NCBI GenBank assembly: GCA_963932145.1 | Contig: OZ010588.1 | Span: forward strand, 102,900,495 to 102,964,494 | DNA: 64,000 nucleotides | Direction: 5' to 3' | Origin: Acanthosepion lycidas | Lineage: Eukaryota; Mollusca; Cephalopoda; Sepiida; Sepiidae | Shown: positions 1-15,300 of the stretch, one piece after another | Layout: every line of letters begins with the position of its first letter | Position numbering within the stretch: position 1 is the first letter of the stretch | Notes under the pieces: generated by a model | What the model was told of the DNA's origin: nothing | The model's input: only the letters and a program-made list of their open reading frames with translations | Database searches by the model: none | Position numbers and translations under genes: made by a program

Positions 1-352
1 TGCTACCTGGTTAGAATGGTCGTTGGGCGCATAAACCACAACGACCCGAAACGAACTATTGTTCACAGCAATATCGACGACGATCAAACGCACCCCACCC
101 GCAACGACATGGACAAGGTCGACCTTCGCATCCAGAGTACATTTAAACAAAAAGGAAACACCTCTGGCCGGCTGGCCACGCATGCTGAATAGACAACATA
201 TTCGCTGGATAGCACACGAGCATCAACCTCGCAAAGTGCATTTCCTGGATCGCAGCTACATCTACTCCGACGGACAGATCACGACGCAGGCAGGGGGCCT
301 TACTCCGATCCTTCAAGCCCCTTGCATTCAAACTAGCTATCTTGAGTGACAT
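1..352 (-). pseudogene. Tx1-like LINE ORF2, N-terminal endonuclease part, cut by the window edge
   Basis: Read on the minus strand from the ATG at 352, the first residues (MSLKIASLNARGLKD, then a run ending AIQEMHF) match the start of the apurinic/apyrimidinic-type endonuclease that opens ORF2 of Tx1-clade LINEs; the asparagine after 'SL' and the E of 'QEMHF' sit where the active-site N and E of this fold lie. The frame is then lost: a stop falls at about 143-145, but nearby frames carry further family sequence (FRVVVVYAP near 15-40). The rest of ORF2, including reverse transcriptase, would lie left of the window. It follows ORF1 (stop at 507-509) on the same strand by about 155 bp, the usual ORF1-ORF2 order. 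Seen: motifs and order. Known: family layout. Clade name rests on recognition of the sequence pattern, not a search. Confidence 0.
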
Positions 353-3300
353 TTTTCAAGTGATTCCCCAAGTCACACACTGGACGAAAATCTACGGATG
401 AAAGGGCCCAACGGATTGCCCCAGGCGCCTTTTCCCCATCTCTTTCGTCATGCGACCATCCAGGACAATGACGCCGACGTCCGAGGGATAGACAATTTTT
501 AAGACCCTATATAATAAAGGATGGAGGATTACTGGGACCCTCCCCGTACGATAATATTGTAGGTTGTTTTTTAGGTTCGGAGGCATCCTTTGCTTCGTGC
601 AGATGATCCCACACTCTCAGATCTCTGCCTGTGTTCCTAATCCAAGTTATAACCCCAGCAGCCTCTAGATAATATTGTTTCTTGACTGGCGAAGCCGAGA
701 CGGTTTGAGCCTTGGTTTTCACTGTTTTTGTTTTTTTTTGTTTTTTTAGGTTCGGAGGCATCCTTTGCTTCGTGCAGATGATCCCACACTCTCAGATCTC
801 TGCCTGTGATCCTAATCCAAGTTATAACCCCAGCAGCCTCCAGATAATATTGTTTCTTGACTGGCGAAGCCGAGACGGTTTGAGCCTTGGTTTTCACTGT
901 TTTTGTTTTTTTTGTTTTTTTAGGTTCGGAGGCATCCTTTGCTTCGTGCAGATGATCCCACACTCTCAGATCTCTGCCTGTGATCCTAATCCAAGTTATA
1001 ACCCCAACAGCCTCCAGATAATATTGTTTCTTGACTGGCGAAGCCGAGACGGTTTGAGCCTTGGTTTTCACTGTTTTTGTTTTTTTTGTTTTTTTAGGTT
1101 CGGAGGCATCCTTTGCTTCGTGCAGATGATCCCACACTCTCAGATCTCTGCCTGTGATCCTAATCCAAGTTATAACCCCAACAGCCTCCAGATAATATTG
1201 TTTCTTGACTGGCGAAGCCGAGACGGTTTGAGCCTTGGTTTTCACTGTTTTTGTTTTTTTTGTTTTTTTAGGTTCGGAGGCATCCTTTGCTTCGTGCAGA
1301 TGATCCCACACTCTCAGATCTCTGCCTGTGATCCTAATCCAAGTTATAACCCCAGCAGCCTCCAGATAATATTGTTTCTTGACTGGCGAAGCCGAGACGG
1401 TTTGAGCCTTGGTTTTCACTGTTTTTGTTTTTTTTGTTTTTTTAGGTTCGGAGGCATCCTTTGCTTCGTGCAGATGATCCCACACTCTCAGATCTCTGCC
1501 TGTGATCCTAATCCAAGTTATAACCCCAGCAGCCTCCAGATAATATTGTTTCTTGACTGGCGAAGCCGAGACGGTTTGAGCCTTGATTTTCACTGTTTTT
1601 GTTTTTTTTGTTTTTTTAGGTTCGGAGGCATCCTTTGCTTCGTGCAGATGATCCCACACTCTCAGATCTCTGCCTGTGATCCTAATCCAAGTTATAACCC
1701 CAGCAGCCTCCAGATAATATTGTTTCTTGACTGGCGAAGCCGAGACGGTTTGAGCCTTGGTTTTCACTGTTTTTGTTTTTTTTGTTTTTTTAGGTTCGGA
1801 GGCATCCTTTGCTTCGTGCAGATGATCCCACACTCTCAGATCTCTGCCTGTGATCCTAATCCAAGTTATAACCCCAACAGCCTCCAGATAATATTGTTTC
1901 TTGACTGGCGAAGCCGAGACGGTTTGAGCCTTGGTTTTCACTGTTTTTGTTTTTTTTGTTTTTTTAGGTTCGGAGGCATCCTTTGCTTCGTGCAGATGAT
2001 CCCACACTCTCAGATCTCTGCCTGTGATCCTAATCCAAGTTATAACCCCAACAGCCTCCAGATAATATTGTTTCTTGACTGGCGAAGCCGAGACGGTTTG
2101 AGCCTTGATTTTCACTGTTTTTGTTTTTTTTTGTTTTTTTAGGTTCGGAGGCATCCTTTGCTTCGTGCAGATGATCCCACACTCTCAGATCTCTGCCTGT
2201 GATCCTAATCCAAGTTATAACCCCAGCAGCCTCCAGATAATATTGTTTCTTGACTGGCGAAGCCGAGACGGTTTGAGCCTTGGTTTTCACTGTTTTTGTT
2301 TTTTTTGTTTTTTTAGGTTCGGAGGCATCCTTTGCTTCGTGCAGATGATCCCACACTCTCAGATCTCTGCCTGTGATCCTAATCCAAGTTATAACCCCAA
2401 CAGCCTCCAGATAATATTGTTTCTTGACTGGCGAAGCCGAGACGGTTTGAGCCTTGGTTTTCACTGTTTTTGTTTTTTTTTGTTTTTTTAGGTTCGGAGG
2501 CATCCTTTGCTTCGTGCAGATGATCCCACACTCTCAGATCTCTGCCTGTGATCCTAATCCAAGTTATAACCCCAGCAGCCTCCAGATAATATTGTTTCTT
2601 GACTGGCGAAGCCGAGACGGTTTGAGCCTTGGTTTTCACTGTTTTTGTTTTTTTTTTTTTTTTAGGTTCGGAGGCATCCTTTGCTTCGTGCAGATGATCC
2701 CACACTCTCAGATCTCTGCCTGTGATCCTAATCCAAGTTATAACCCCAACAGCCTCCAGATAATATTGTTTCTTGACTGGCGAAGCCGAGACGGTTTGAG
2801 CCTTGGTTTTCACTGTTTTTGTTTTTTTTGTTTTTTTAGGTTCGGAGGCATCCTTTGCTTCGTGCAGATGATCCCACACTCTCAGATCTCTGCCTGTGAT
2901 CCTAATCCAAGTTATAACCCCAGCAGCCTCCAGATAATATTGTTTCTTGACTGGCGAAGCCGAGACGGTTTGAGCCTTGGTTTTCACTGTTTTTGTTTTT
3001 TTTGTTTTTTTAGGTTCGGAGGCATCCTTTGCTTCGTGCAGATGATCCCACACTCTCAGATCTCTGCCTGTGATCCTAATCCAAGTTATAACCCCAACAG
3101 CCTCCAGATAATATTGTTTCTTGACTGGCGAAGCCGAGACGGTTTGAGCCTTGGTTTTCACTGTTTTTGTTTTTTTTGTTTTTTTAGGTTCGGAGGCATC
3201 CTTTGCTTCGTGCAGATGATCCCACACTCTCAGATCTCTGCCTGTGATCCTAATCCAAGTTATAACCCCAACAGCCTCCAGATAATATTGTTTCTTGACT

Positions 3301-6300
3301 GGCGAAGCCGAGACGGTTTGAGCCTTGATTTTCACTGTTTTTGTTTTTTTTTGTTTTTTTAGGTTCGGAGGCATCCTTTGCTTCGTGCAGATGATCCCAC
3401 ACTCTCAGATCTCTGCCTGTGATCCTAATCCAAGTTATAACCCCAGCAGCCTCCAGATAATATTGTTTCTTGACTGGCGAAGCCGAGACGGTTTGAGCCT
3501 TGGTTTTCACTGTTTTTGTTTTTTTTGTTTTTTTAGGTTCGGAGGCATCCTTTGCTTCGTGCAGATGATCCCACACTCTCAGATCTCTGCCTGTGATCCT
3601 AATCCAAGTTATAACCCCAACAGCCTCCAGATAATATTGTTTCTTGACTGGCGAAGCCGAGACGGTTTGAGCCTTGGTTTTCACTGTTTTTGTTTTTTTT
3701 TGTTTTTTTAGGTTCGGAGGCATCCTTTGCTTCGTGCAGATGATCCCACACTCTCAGATCTCTGCCTGTGATCCTAATCCAAGTTATAACCCCAGCAGCC
3801 TCCAGATAATATTGTTTCTTGACTGGCGAAGCCGAGACGGTTTGAGCCTTGGTTTTCACTGTTTTTGTTTTTTTTGTTTTTTTAGGTTCGGAGGCATCCT
3901 TTGCTTCGTGCAGATGATCCCACACTCTCAGATCTCTGCCTGTGATCCTAATCCAAGTTATAACCCCAACAGCCTCCAGATAATATTGTTTCTTGACTGG
4001 CGAAGCCGAGACGGTTTGAGCCTTGGTTTTCACTGTTTTTGTTTTTTTTGTTTTTTTAGGTTCGGAGGCATCCTTTGCTTCGTGCAGATGATCCCACACT
4101 CTCAGATCTCTGCCTGTGATCCTAATCCAAGTTATAACCCCAGCAGCCTCCAGATAATATTGTTTCTTGACTGGCGAAGCCGAGACGGTTTGAGCCTTGG
4201 TTTTCACTGTTTTTGTTTTTTTTGTTTTTTTAGGTTCGGAGGCATCCTTTGCTTCGTGCAGATGATCCCACACTCTCAGATCTCTGCCTGTGATCCTAAT
4301 CCAAGTTATAACCCCAACAGCCTCCAGATAATATTGTTTCTTGACTGGCGAAGCCGAGACGGTTTGAGCCTTGGTTTTCACTGTTTTTGTTTTTTTTGTT
4401 TTTTTAGGTTCGGAGGCATCCTTTGCTTCGTGCAGATGATCCCACACTCTCAGATCTCTGCCTGTGATCCTAATCCAAGTTATAACCCCAGCAGCCTCCA
4501 GATAATATTGTTTCTTGACTGGCGAAGCCGAGACGGTTTGAGCCTTGGTTTTCACTGTTTTTGTTTTTTTTGTTTTTTTAGGTTCGGAGGCATCCTTTGC
4601 TTCGTGCAGATGATCCCACACTCTCAGATCTCTGCCTGTGATCCTAATCCAAGTTATAACCCCAACAGCCTCCAGATAATATTGTTTCTTGACTGGCGAA
4701 GCCGAGACGGTTTGAGCCTTGGTTTTCACTGTTTTTGTTTTTTTTGTTTTTTTAGGTTCGGAGGCATCCTTTGCTTCGTGCAGATGATCCCACACTCTCA
4801 GATCTCTGCCTGTGATCCTAATCCAAGTTATAACCCCAGCAGCCTCCAGATAATATTGTTTCTTGACTGGCGAAGCCGAGACGGTTTGAGCCTTGGTTTT
4901 CACTGTTTTTGTTTTTTTTGTTTTTTTAGGTTCGGAGGCATCCTTTGCTTCGTGCAGATGATCCCACACTCTCAGATCTCTGCCTGTGATCCTAATCCAA
5001 GTTATAACCCCAACAGCCTCCAGATAATATTGTTTCTTGACTGGCGAAGCCGAGACGGTTTGAGCCTTGGTTTTCACTGTTTTTGTTTTTTTTGTTTTTT
5101 TAGGTTCGGAGGCATCCTTTGCTTCGTGCAGATGATCCCACACTCTCAGATCTCTGCCTGTGATCCTAATCCAAGTTATAACCCCAGCAGCCTCCAGATA
5201 ATATTGTTTCTTGACTGGCGAAGCCGAGACGGTTTGAGCCTTGGTTTTCACTGTTTTTGTTTTTTTTGTTTTTTTAGGTTCGGAGGCATCCTTTGCTTCG
5301 TGCAGATGATCCCACACTCTCAGATCTCTGCCTGTGATCCTAATCCAAGTTATAACCCCAACAGCCTCCAGATAATATTGTTTCTTGACTGGCGAAGCCG
5401 AGACGGTTTGAGCCTTGGTTTTCACTGTTTTTGTTTTTTTTGTTTTTTTAGGTTCGGAGGCATCCTTTGCTTCGTGCAGATGATCCCACACTCTCAGATC
5501 TCTGCCTGTGATCCTAATCCAAGTTATAACCCCAACAGCCTCCAGATAATATTGTTTCTTGACTGGCGAAGCCGAGACGGTTTGAGCCTTGGTTTTCACT
5601 GTTTTTGTTTTTTTTTGTTTTTTTAGGTTCGGAGGCATCCTTTGCTTCGTGCAGATGATCCCACACTCTCAGATCTCTGCCTGTGTTCCTAATCCAAGTT
5701 ATAACCCCAGCAGCCTCCAGATCATTTCGGTGGTCTTCTATAGACCGCCCGTCTACTGACGTTGTTTTGAGTAAGGGTTTGAACAGCGCTCTTTTGTGTT
5801 GAAATGTACCTTTCTGTTACCCGCTTGTCTGTTTGATATAATCTTATTCCACTCGGGAATTTCTTCTTATAAAAACTCTGGTGGGAGGTACTGGGCATTG
5901 TGGGGTCGCTGGGCGTTATGCTGGTGGGAGAGGAGTGTTGGTAGGAGTGGAAATGTCGTCGGCTGCAGTGGTATTGGGAGGGGTGTAAGGAGAGACATTG
6001 GGAATGGAGGGAAATGGTGCTTTCAGAGAGGAAGAAGGGAGGCTCTTGAGGTAATTTCCTATTGTTTCTTGACTGGCGAAGCCGAGACGGTTTGAGCCTT
6101 GGTTTTCACTGTTTTTTTTTTGTTTTTTTTTGTTTTTTTTTTTTTTTTGCTTCTTCGACCCGACTCTTGCAAGCTCGCTTATCCTTTTTAGTGATTTTTC
6201 CTCTTTCTCTTCTTCGACCTCATCTCTCCACCTTTTCAGTGGTGATGGCCGCGGTGGGGGCATCTCCTCCATTTCTACTTCAACTGCTGGTCCTCCTGCT

Positions 6301-9300
6301 CAAGTTGGGGTTTCTCATTCTGCTCCTGCTGAAGGGAAATGGTGGTCATTTTGAATCCTTTCTTTACGACTTCCGGCCACACTTCAATTTTTTTTACGGA
6401 TTTTGTTGTGTTGCTGTCTGTGCTGTTGCCGATTTTTCCTCACTCTTCTTTTTGGGTTGTGGTTTGGGATTTTGTCCTGGGTAAGCTTTCGGCAAATGCC
6501 ACGCGTCCCTACTAGCCCAACAAAGTGGTCGACGGTCCGCCACAGCGACATAAATACGCCTTCCTTTACTTATTAATGTATTCGGTGTTTCTATAAACTG
6601 ATTTCTGTTCAAAGTAATAGCGATTTCAAAATCACTTGTTGTTATTCCTGTCTTACTTTTAATAGGGGAGACGTCCCCATACTTCGAAAAGAAAAAGCCG
6701 AGATGATCTTCGGATATGAATAGGAGCGGGGTTCTATGTAGAATCGCCTTCGCTTTTATTGATCTCATGTAATCGGTCTATAGGCTGAATGTAGTAGTAG
6801 TTAGAATACAGCCTGCCAGCGATTTAGCTGCATCTTCTGTAGGTAACAAAATGTCCCACAGTGACTTACTCCTTCTTGCCAAAATTCTTGTCGATATTTG
6901 AAGGCTTTTCAGGGCCTCTCCCATCAATTCTCTATTCACTTTAATTAAATTCCGAGTTTTGGGGTCGGTTGTTAATAAAGAAATTGTACAAGTGTTTACC
7001 ATTTCCAACTGAGACGGCAACGACATCAACTCGCTTCCTCCAAGAAATGGTTCAAATTTGTTTCTTAAGCCCCCCTCCTTGTGGGGGCCCATCCCCCGCC
7101 CACACCGGAAACACCTCAGTAGGCGAGGCATTAGGAGACTCGGGCTTCGCCATGATGTTGGCTCTCCCTCGCCACCACACACAACCAGAACAATGCAAAC
7201 AAAACGCAGAATTTAGACGATAAAGGCAAGAATATATAAATACAAAAGACGACTGCAAAAAAAAACGACACCCACCTCACAGAACATCCAACGAAACCTT
7301 CAACAAACCAACGTGAAAACACTCCAATTTGCTAATGATGTAACTGGATGGCACTTATGTATTTTAACGTATTTAAAAGTGTATAGCTATAGCATAACAT
7401 ACAAACTTACAAATAAACAAAATCAAGTTCTAGAAGGTTCCATAAAGTTCTAGAAGATACCAGAAAATTGTAGAAAGTTCCATAAAGTTCTAGCAGTTTC
7501 CAGAATATAATAGTATTACTATACTTATATACGATTTTAGAAATTTCTTATTGTGTGACATTTTCAAAAAAGTAAAGTGAATTATTTTTTGACAAAAATT
7601 CATTTTCATTATATTTTAACAAACGTTCATCGAATTATGAAAGGACAAACAAAACAAGCACCAACAGTGAGGCGAAAGGAAAAGAAAACATGAATTGCTA
7701 ATATAAAATTCTTTATTTTGTGGATACAGAGGATGAGAGCGGAAAATATCTATGTCAGCAAGGAAAGTGATCTGGAGAAAGGGTAGAGTTCGTAAGACCT
7801 GGATTTTATGCGTTTATCGGATCGATGGCTGACGTCACGAGCTGAGAGTTGGCTGGGCGTTGACAGCTAGCCTGTTCGCCGCGATTTCGTCTGCCGATAC
7901 ATCGGATGCAAGCGGATTGTCATTGTAGGCAAGGTAGGCGATATGGAGGAGGTGGGGGTTGTTTATTTATTTGTGCAGGATTCCATTCACGGAATCCACA
8001 ACACCACCCTAGGCCAAGGTGGATAGGGAACAACAGCAATTAAGAAGTGGTTCCATTCTTTTGAAAACCTCCTGATCAGAGGCCTTGCTGCCCGATATAG
8101 TTTATCATCATACCCAGTTCTTTCTCCTGTTCTAAATCTTATTGAAAGCATATCTCCCAAGCCCAGTACTTGGTGAGGGCGGTGAAAGAAAAAAAAAACA
8201 AAAAAAACATGAAAAATGGAAAATTAAATGCGATAATAAATCCGGGTAACCTTATTTTCATTTTCTTTTTGGAATAGACAATGGGACTTATACTAAGTTA
8301 AAACTTAATGTGATAAGGTATAACCAAGTGTGATCCAGGTCTCCTTACCTGTTATCTCCTCACCCAATCCTTCCCTCTGTTTGTGTCCTCCTTTTTTTGT
8401 GTTATCTGTAATAGGAGTAGGTAGTCTCTTCTACCGCCCGGTCAACACTCCTCCCCCTTCTATTGGACATGAGTAGAGGCTTACACCTTGTTTCTTGTCT
8501 AGGAAGGGGTTCCCGGTATTCTTTCTCTCCCCGGTCTCTGTATTAGTGCAGCTCTGTTTCTCCCGTGATGTGTACAGTCTGTGGCATCACCTCTTCATTC
8601 TGAGGGTACACGGTTAACAGTTCTCTGGTTGCTGTTTCCGACTGATAGTTAGGAGCCCTAACTCTTGCGCAGCGTCTTGAGCGGCCGCTCTGATCAACAG
8701 TTGTATAATACCGGGGTGTTTGTAGTGCCATGTCGCGCATGGAAAGGTGTCCCTGCAGTCACCTCCGGTGGGCAGCCCTGAGGCCGCATAATGATGCAGA
8801 TTTTGCCAACTCCTCTCTGCCAGCATCACGGTCGAAACTGTCTGTTTCTTTTACTTCGGGCCTTCTCATCTTACAAACAAAATTCAACATGAATTACAAA
8901 AACCGAAAGATTAACCCTAAACCAGCCTCTCAAAAACCACCTAAACCCCTCAAGATTTCGTTCTCCAACATCCGCGGCATTAGGACAAACTTCTGCAGTC
9001 TGGAATATTTCCTCACTGCAAACGGCCCGGATATACTGGCTCTCTGTGAGACAAACCTTGTCACGTCTATCCCCTCTCCTGATCTCTCGATCCCCGGCTA
9101 TCTTCCTCTCCTCAGAAAAGATTCTCTAACCCACATGCACGGTCTTGGTGTCTACGTCAAGGAACATCTCCCTCTGGCTAGAGAGTCCTCTCTCGAATCG
9201 CTAGACCAGTCATACATGTGTCTCCGACTCTCTCTCCTCAATGCGGTAAGCTATCTCTTCTTCCTTTACCGCTCTCCATCCACTCAAGACTGTGAGATAC

Positions 9301-12300
9301 TCGATAGAATTTCAGACAGCATAGACAAGGCTCTCTCCCTCCACCCGTTTGCTCACATTTTTGTATTTGGTGACTTTAACGCCCATCACACTTTGTGGCT
9401 TAAGAATGCTACTACGGACCACGCAGGCATTCAAACGCTCAATTTTTCAATCTCCCATTCCCTCACACAGACAGTTAACTTCCCCACTCGTTTTGACTTC
9501 AACCGGGAAGGTAAAGCCTCTCTTCTCGACCTGTGCTTTACCTCCATCCCCGAATCCTGTAGCGCCTCGCAACTCTGCCCTCTTGGTAACTCTGACCATG
9601 CAGTAGTATCAGTTAACATCTCCTTCAACTCCACCCCCTATAAAGAACCTCCTACCACTAGAATTTCGTTCTACTATCAACGAGCTGACTGGGACGCGTT
9701 CCGTGATTTCCTCCGCGATGTCCCCTGGGATGGAGTCTTTAAGCTCCCCGTCCAAGAATGTGCTTCTGAAGTCTCTTCCTGGGTTAAAGCTGGAATCGAC
9801 GCTTTCATCCCATCAAGGAACTATAGGGTCAAGTCGCGCTCCTCCTCCCCCTGGTTCTCGGCTGCTTGCTCAGCCGCCATCGCCCATAGGAACCACTACT
9901 TCCACCTATTCCGTAGCGACATGTCTGACTGCAATAGACGTCTCTTTGCCTCCGCCCGTAACGAATGTAAGCGTGTCCTCAACAATGCTAAGTCACTATT
10001 TGCGGCTCGGATGAAGGAACGTATTGCATCTCGCAAATTTGACTCCAAAGATTATTGGCGTCTCTGCAAGAGCGTATTGAACAATTGCAAACCCTCTATA
10101 CCTCCTTTATTCAACCAGTTCGAAGTCCTGACCTCCTCTACCGACAAGGCTGAATGCTTTGCTCGGAAATTTTCATTCAACTCGACTCTTCCGGTGTACC
10201 CATACTCGACTTCCCTCTTAGAACTGAGGCCATATTGAGTGGGTTAAACATAACCCCATCTTTGGTACTGGGCGTTATCTCTAATTTAGACCCCAACAAG
10301 GCTAGTGGTGGAGACGGGATACCAGCCATTGTCTTGAAGAAATGCGCACCTGAACTGGCGCCCGCCCTTTCTAAACTATACAACTACTGCCTCAAGGAAT
10401 CTGGTTTTCCTGACTGCTAGAAGACCTCTTCGATCGTTCCTGTCTTCAAGAACTCCGGCGACCCCTCTGACCCTTCCAACTACCGTCCTATCAGTCTCCT
10501 TCCCCTCTTCGGCAAAGTCTTCGAAGCCCTAATCAATACCGGGGTGGTTAACCACCTCACATCCCATAATCTGCTCTCAGACAAGCAATATGGTTTCCGC
10601 TTTGCCAGATCTACAGCCGATGTGCTTACGGCCATCACCGAAACAGTCTACCGAGCTCTTCAAAATAACGGGGAAGCCCGAGCCGTGGCACTAGACATCT
10701 CCAAAGCATTTGATAGGGTTTGGCAAGCCGGCCTTCTTCGCAAGCTCCAGGGTTATGGCATTACGGGTTGATTATATAACCTAATACGATCATTCCTGTC
10801 AAACCGTAAATTGAAGGTCGTTCTCAATGGATTCTCCTCCAGTTCCTATACCACGAACGCAGGTGTTCCTCAAGGCTCCATCCCAGGCCCCACTCTATTC
10901 CTTATCTACATAAATGACCTTCCTGATGCAATAACTTCCCAAGTTGGCATCTACGCGGATGACACCACAATTTATTCCTGCCTCAAAAACAAATCTAGTC
11001 TCGCTGACAAAACTCGCCTGGCCGTGCGTCTCGAAAAGGACCTCCAATCGATTGTGAACTGGGGCATGAATTGGCTGGTCAACTTCAACGCTTCCAAGAC
11101 AAAACTGCTCTCTATTAATCACCACAGAGGTCCTTCCTCCCCTCCATTAGAATGTCTGACGCTCAACTTCTCGAGAGCAACTCTCTGCGGCTTCTCGGTC
11201 TCACGTTGACTGCCGACATGAGATGGAATAAATACATTGAATCAATTGCCTTGTCCACTGCAAGGAAAGTTGGCTCCCTGAGCCGCGCCAGGAAGTTTTT
11301 CTCCCCGGAGTCGATCCTCCAGATCTACAAATCAACAATTCGCCCTTGCATGGAGTATTGCTGCCATATATGGTCTGGTGCCCCATCTGTTTGCCTCAGG
11401 GTTTTTGATAGGCTCCAGAGGCGGATATGCAATGTAGTTGGCCCTGCCCTGGCGTCTCGTCTACAGTCACTTTCTCACAGACGCCCCGTCGCCTCCCTCT
11501 GTCTGTTCTACAAATACTTTCATAGAAATTGCTCTGAGGAGCTGCATTCGCTGGTTCCCAGACGTCATGAGTTCCAGCGCCTTACGAGGCTGGCATCCCG
11601 CTCTCACCCCTTCACTGTCGAAACTCCTAAATGTAGCCGTCTCTTCTACTCTAATAGCTTCATGTCTCGCCACTCTCTCCTGTGGAACTCCCTTCCCTTT
11701 TCCTGTTTCCCTGTGAGCTATAATCTCCAGCTATTCAAGTATGTCAATTGACATCTCCAGTTGCCTTGATCTATCCACTACCCTCATCCTTTCTTCTATC
11801 ACTCCTATCTGATCTTGCTCTAAATTTTCTGTAACCCCTTGCGTCCTAGTGGCTTCCCGCCTTGCTTGGGGTGAAATGCTTAAAAAAAAATGAACATCAT
11901 TTGAGGACTTTCAACAACAGCAACAATTAAAATGGAGAGTATATGTAACTCGAATGGTAAATAATGACATAATACTTCAAACAAAGGCTTAGGAATGAAG
12001 CCCAGTTCAATACTGGAAAGAACAATAACAGCTACTCGATTAAAGAAACATATTTTCTTGATAAATTGATTTAAGTGAAAGATTTTATAAATTTCAACTA
12101 ACAACAATAATAATTTTTTTTTTTTTGCTTTTCTTATTGAAACCGTTAAGGATTTTACATTGGCCGACTCTGAGTAGATCTGTGTTGTAGATCCGTTTTA
12201 CTACGGTTACTTTTGCGATGATCGGTGTATGATCTTGGTTTGTAGCTTATCTTTGAGAATTAGAAGATCAGCGTTCTTTCAATGCCTTTTCTCCTTACTC

Positions 12301-15300
12301 AATCCTTTCTCTTCTTATCAAACTGACTTTTACGAAGTCGAAATTTTGGTCAAATGTATTACGATGAACTTTAATTGTTGTTATGCAGTAGATCTATGCA
12401 TCCTACAAACACACATTTATATATTGTTTTTATATATAATAATCTTGCTCTGGCGACGCGAAGTGACAGTGTTCTTTGTTATGTTTGATGTTTATGCAAC
12501 TAGAACTCTGTGTAGTCCAACAACGATGAGTCATTCCAGCAGCATAATGCAACGTGTAGCCACCACATTCACCTGAAATAAATCCAACGAAGCATTTACG
12601 CTCTGTAGCGGAGAGTTGTATTCACATGAAATATTCCTGACTTATAAATATCAGAATTCTGTGGACATTTATCGAGCCTACATGGCTCAACATCTACCTA
12701 GAGGATTTCCGATCGCCTATTGAATTGATGTTATGTCAAGTTGTAGCACTTAAGCCGGTTAGGTGCGTCCTACACGATACTAGTTACTTTTGCCACATCA
12801 GGGTATTTTATGTAATTGACTTTTGGCACGCCAGGTTATTTTATGTAACTTTTATTACACGGTATATGTTTATGCGTGTGAAGTAATGGTTATCAGTTAG
12901 GATGATGGAATTGACGAAATAAGTTTCAATTACAGTCAGTTCCTGTTTCATTCGCTAATACTCTTCGAAAAGGTATAAGTGTTATTCCTGTAGTCTAGCA
13001 AAAAAACTACAAATAAATTATGTTACAGTACGAAACCTACTAGAGACAAATTTGGAGTCCGAAACTTGTGTTACGCCAGTAGACAAAGTCGGGAGGATTT
13101 TTGTATTTATTGTGACCTGCTGAAATGCGGCCTCGGTATTCTTCTTTTTTTTTCAAATATCTTTCATTCTTTAAAACCTATTCTTTCACTCTTTATTTCA
13201 TTATCTTTCTTCATTTCGTTCTCCTTGCCTTTCCTTCCTTTCTTTTTTAACCGCCATCTGCCTTTTCCCGCTTCATTTAACCATTCTCACTTACCCCCCT
13301 CCCGTTTCTTCTCTTCTGTCTTCTTTCCATTTCTGATGCAATCAATCATAAAGTTAGCATATCTCGAGTTCGGCCCCTGTATCTCATGACGAAAACGTTC
13401 ACCTTTACAAACTTTGCTCGGGGTAGGCTAATGTGGAAGGTCAACAGAATGACCAAGAAAATCAATTCCGGTAACCGTTAGCAGTTACCAACCAAATCGC
13501 TCTTCAGTTTTGAATGATCTCCCTTTGAAGACGAAAAACAGATTTTATTTTTTTTATTTTATTTATTTTTCACCGTTTCTACTGAATAGCGTCTGGTACA
13601 GTTGTCCGTAAATGTATCCTTCAGACCTCCTTTTAATGGTCAATGCAATAACCATATATGACCAGCGAAAACTCCAGCTATTTATTAAGATTAAAAGACG
13701 GTGCCTTGTTTCCTCTTTAGGATTGGGTATCTGGTTCCTTCTAAAGTCTACTGCAACTTTATACTTCTAACGTCAACGCATAAAACTATGAATTTTTATT
13801 TATTATTTTTTTACATTTTTTCCTCAATGAGAGTAGATAAGTTTGCCTATAGCCCGGTTCGCACTCCTTCCCGGTCTTTTGAAAAGGAGTAGAGGTTTAT
13901 CCCTTGTTTCCTGTTTACGACTGTCTTTCGATTCCTTCTAAAGTCTACTTCAACTCAATAGGAGTTGATAAGATTGCCTACAACCTGATTCACACTCCTT
14001 CCCAGTCTTTTGAACGGAAGTAGAAGTTTATCCCTTGTTTCATGTTTACGACTGTCTTTCCGGTTCCTTCTAAAGTCTGTTTCAACTCTATACTTCTAAA
14101 GTCTACGCATAAAACTATGAAGTTTTATTTATTATTTTTTAATTTTTTTTCCTCAATAGGAGTAGATAAGTTTGCCTATAGCCCTGTTCACACTCTTCCC
14201 AGTCTTTTGAATAGGAGTAGAGGTTTATCCCTTGTTTCCTGTTTACGACTGTGTTTCTGGTTTTTTTCTAAAGTCTACTTCAACTCTATACTTCTGACGT
14301 TTCCGCCTAAAACTCTGAACTTTTATTTACTATTTATTTACATTTCTTTCTTCAGTCGTAGCCCCTGGCGTCTTGTTGGCATTATTACCGAGCTTAAGTG
14401 GGGTAGTTCTTACTCTGGAACCTTCTACCTTAAGTGGCTCTTGAGCCTTGTACAGGGGAACATGATTTGAATTGTTGAAATATGAATTTAAGGAAGCATT
14501 TTAAATAAATATGTACATATATACACACAATAATATCAGACTAAATTTTTCGTACGAAACATAATACAGGCCTTCAATTATTATTATTATCATCATCATT
14601 ATCATCATCATTATTATTATTATTATTTTATTTCCTTTGGTTTCTGGTGTGTACGCATTTCTTTCTGGGTCCCAACCAGAGACCTAAGGTCAGAAATGGC
14701 AACACGACATTTTCCACTGTGCAATTAACACACACACACACATTTTACATAGATAAAGCCCTTTGTAAGGTGTGGGCTGTACTCATGAGAACAATTTTTT
14801 GTATTTCTTTAAGGCATGAGCTACCAGGAATCACATGAATAAGTATTTTAGAATATTTTCCAATCAATCCGAGGGCTCCAACTACAACAGGGATTGTTGA
14901 TGTTCTGCTGTGCCACATTTTTGAGATTTCGATTTCAGGGTCCTTGTATTTTAATATCTTCAAAGATATATTGCCATTTTCAAGGACAGCCATATCAATA
15001 AGGACGCAATTTTTTATCATCATTATTATTATTATTATTGTATGTGTGTTATGTTTTCTGCTTTGTATCCTGTAGAGCCGGACAAAAACTATGGTCCTTA
15101 GGCGTTGTAGGAGAATTGTCATTTACATAATAGCACTTTTTTTAGTATATGGGATGTTCCTAGTAGGGCGATCTTCTGAGCAACCTGTATGCTGATGTTA
15201 CCTGTAACACTATTAGTAAAATTGTCCATTTCTTTTCACACGAGGGCTAGATTACTACTGGTACAGTCTCAGTCTTCATTCCCCACATCCTGTTAATCTT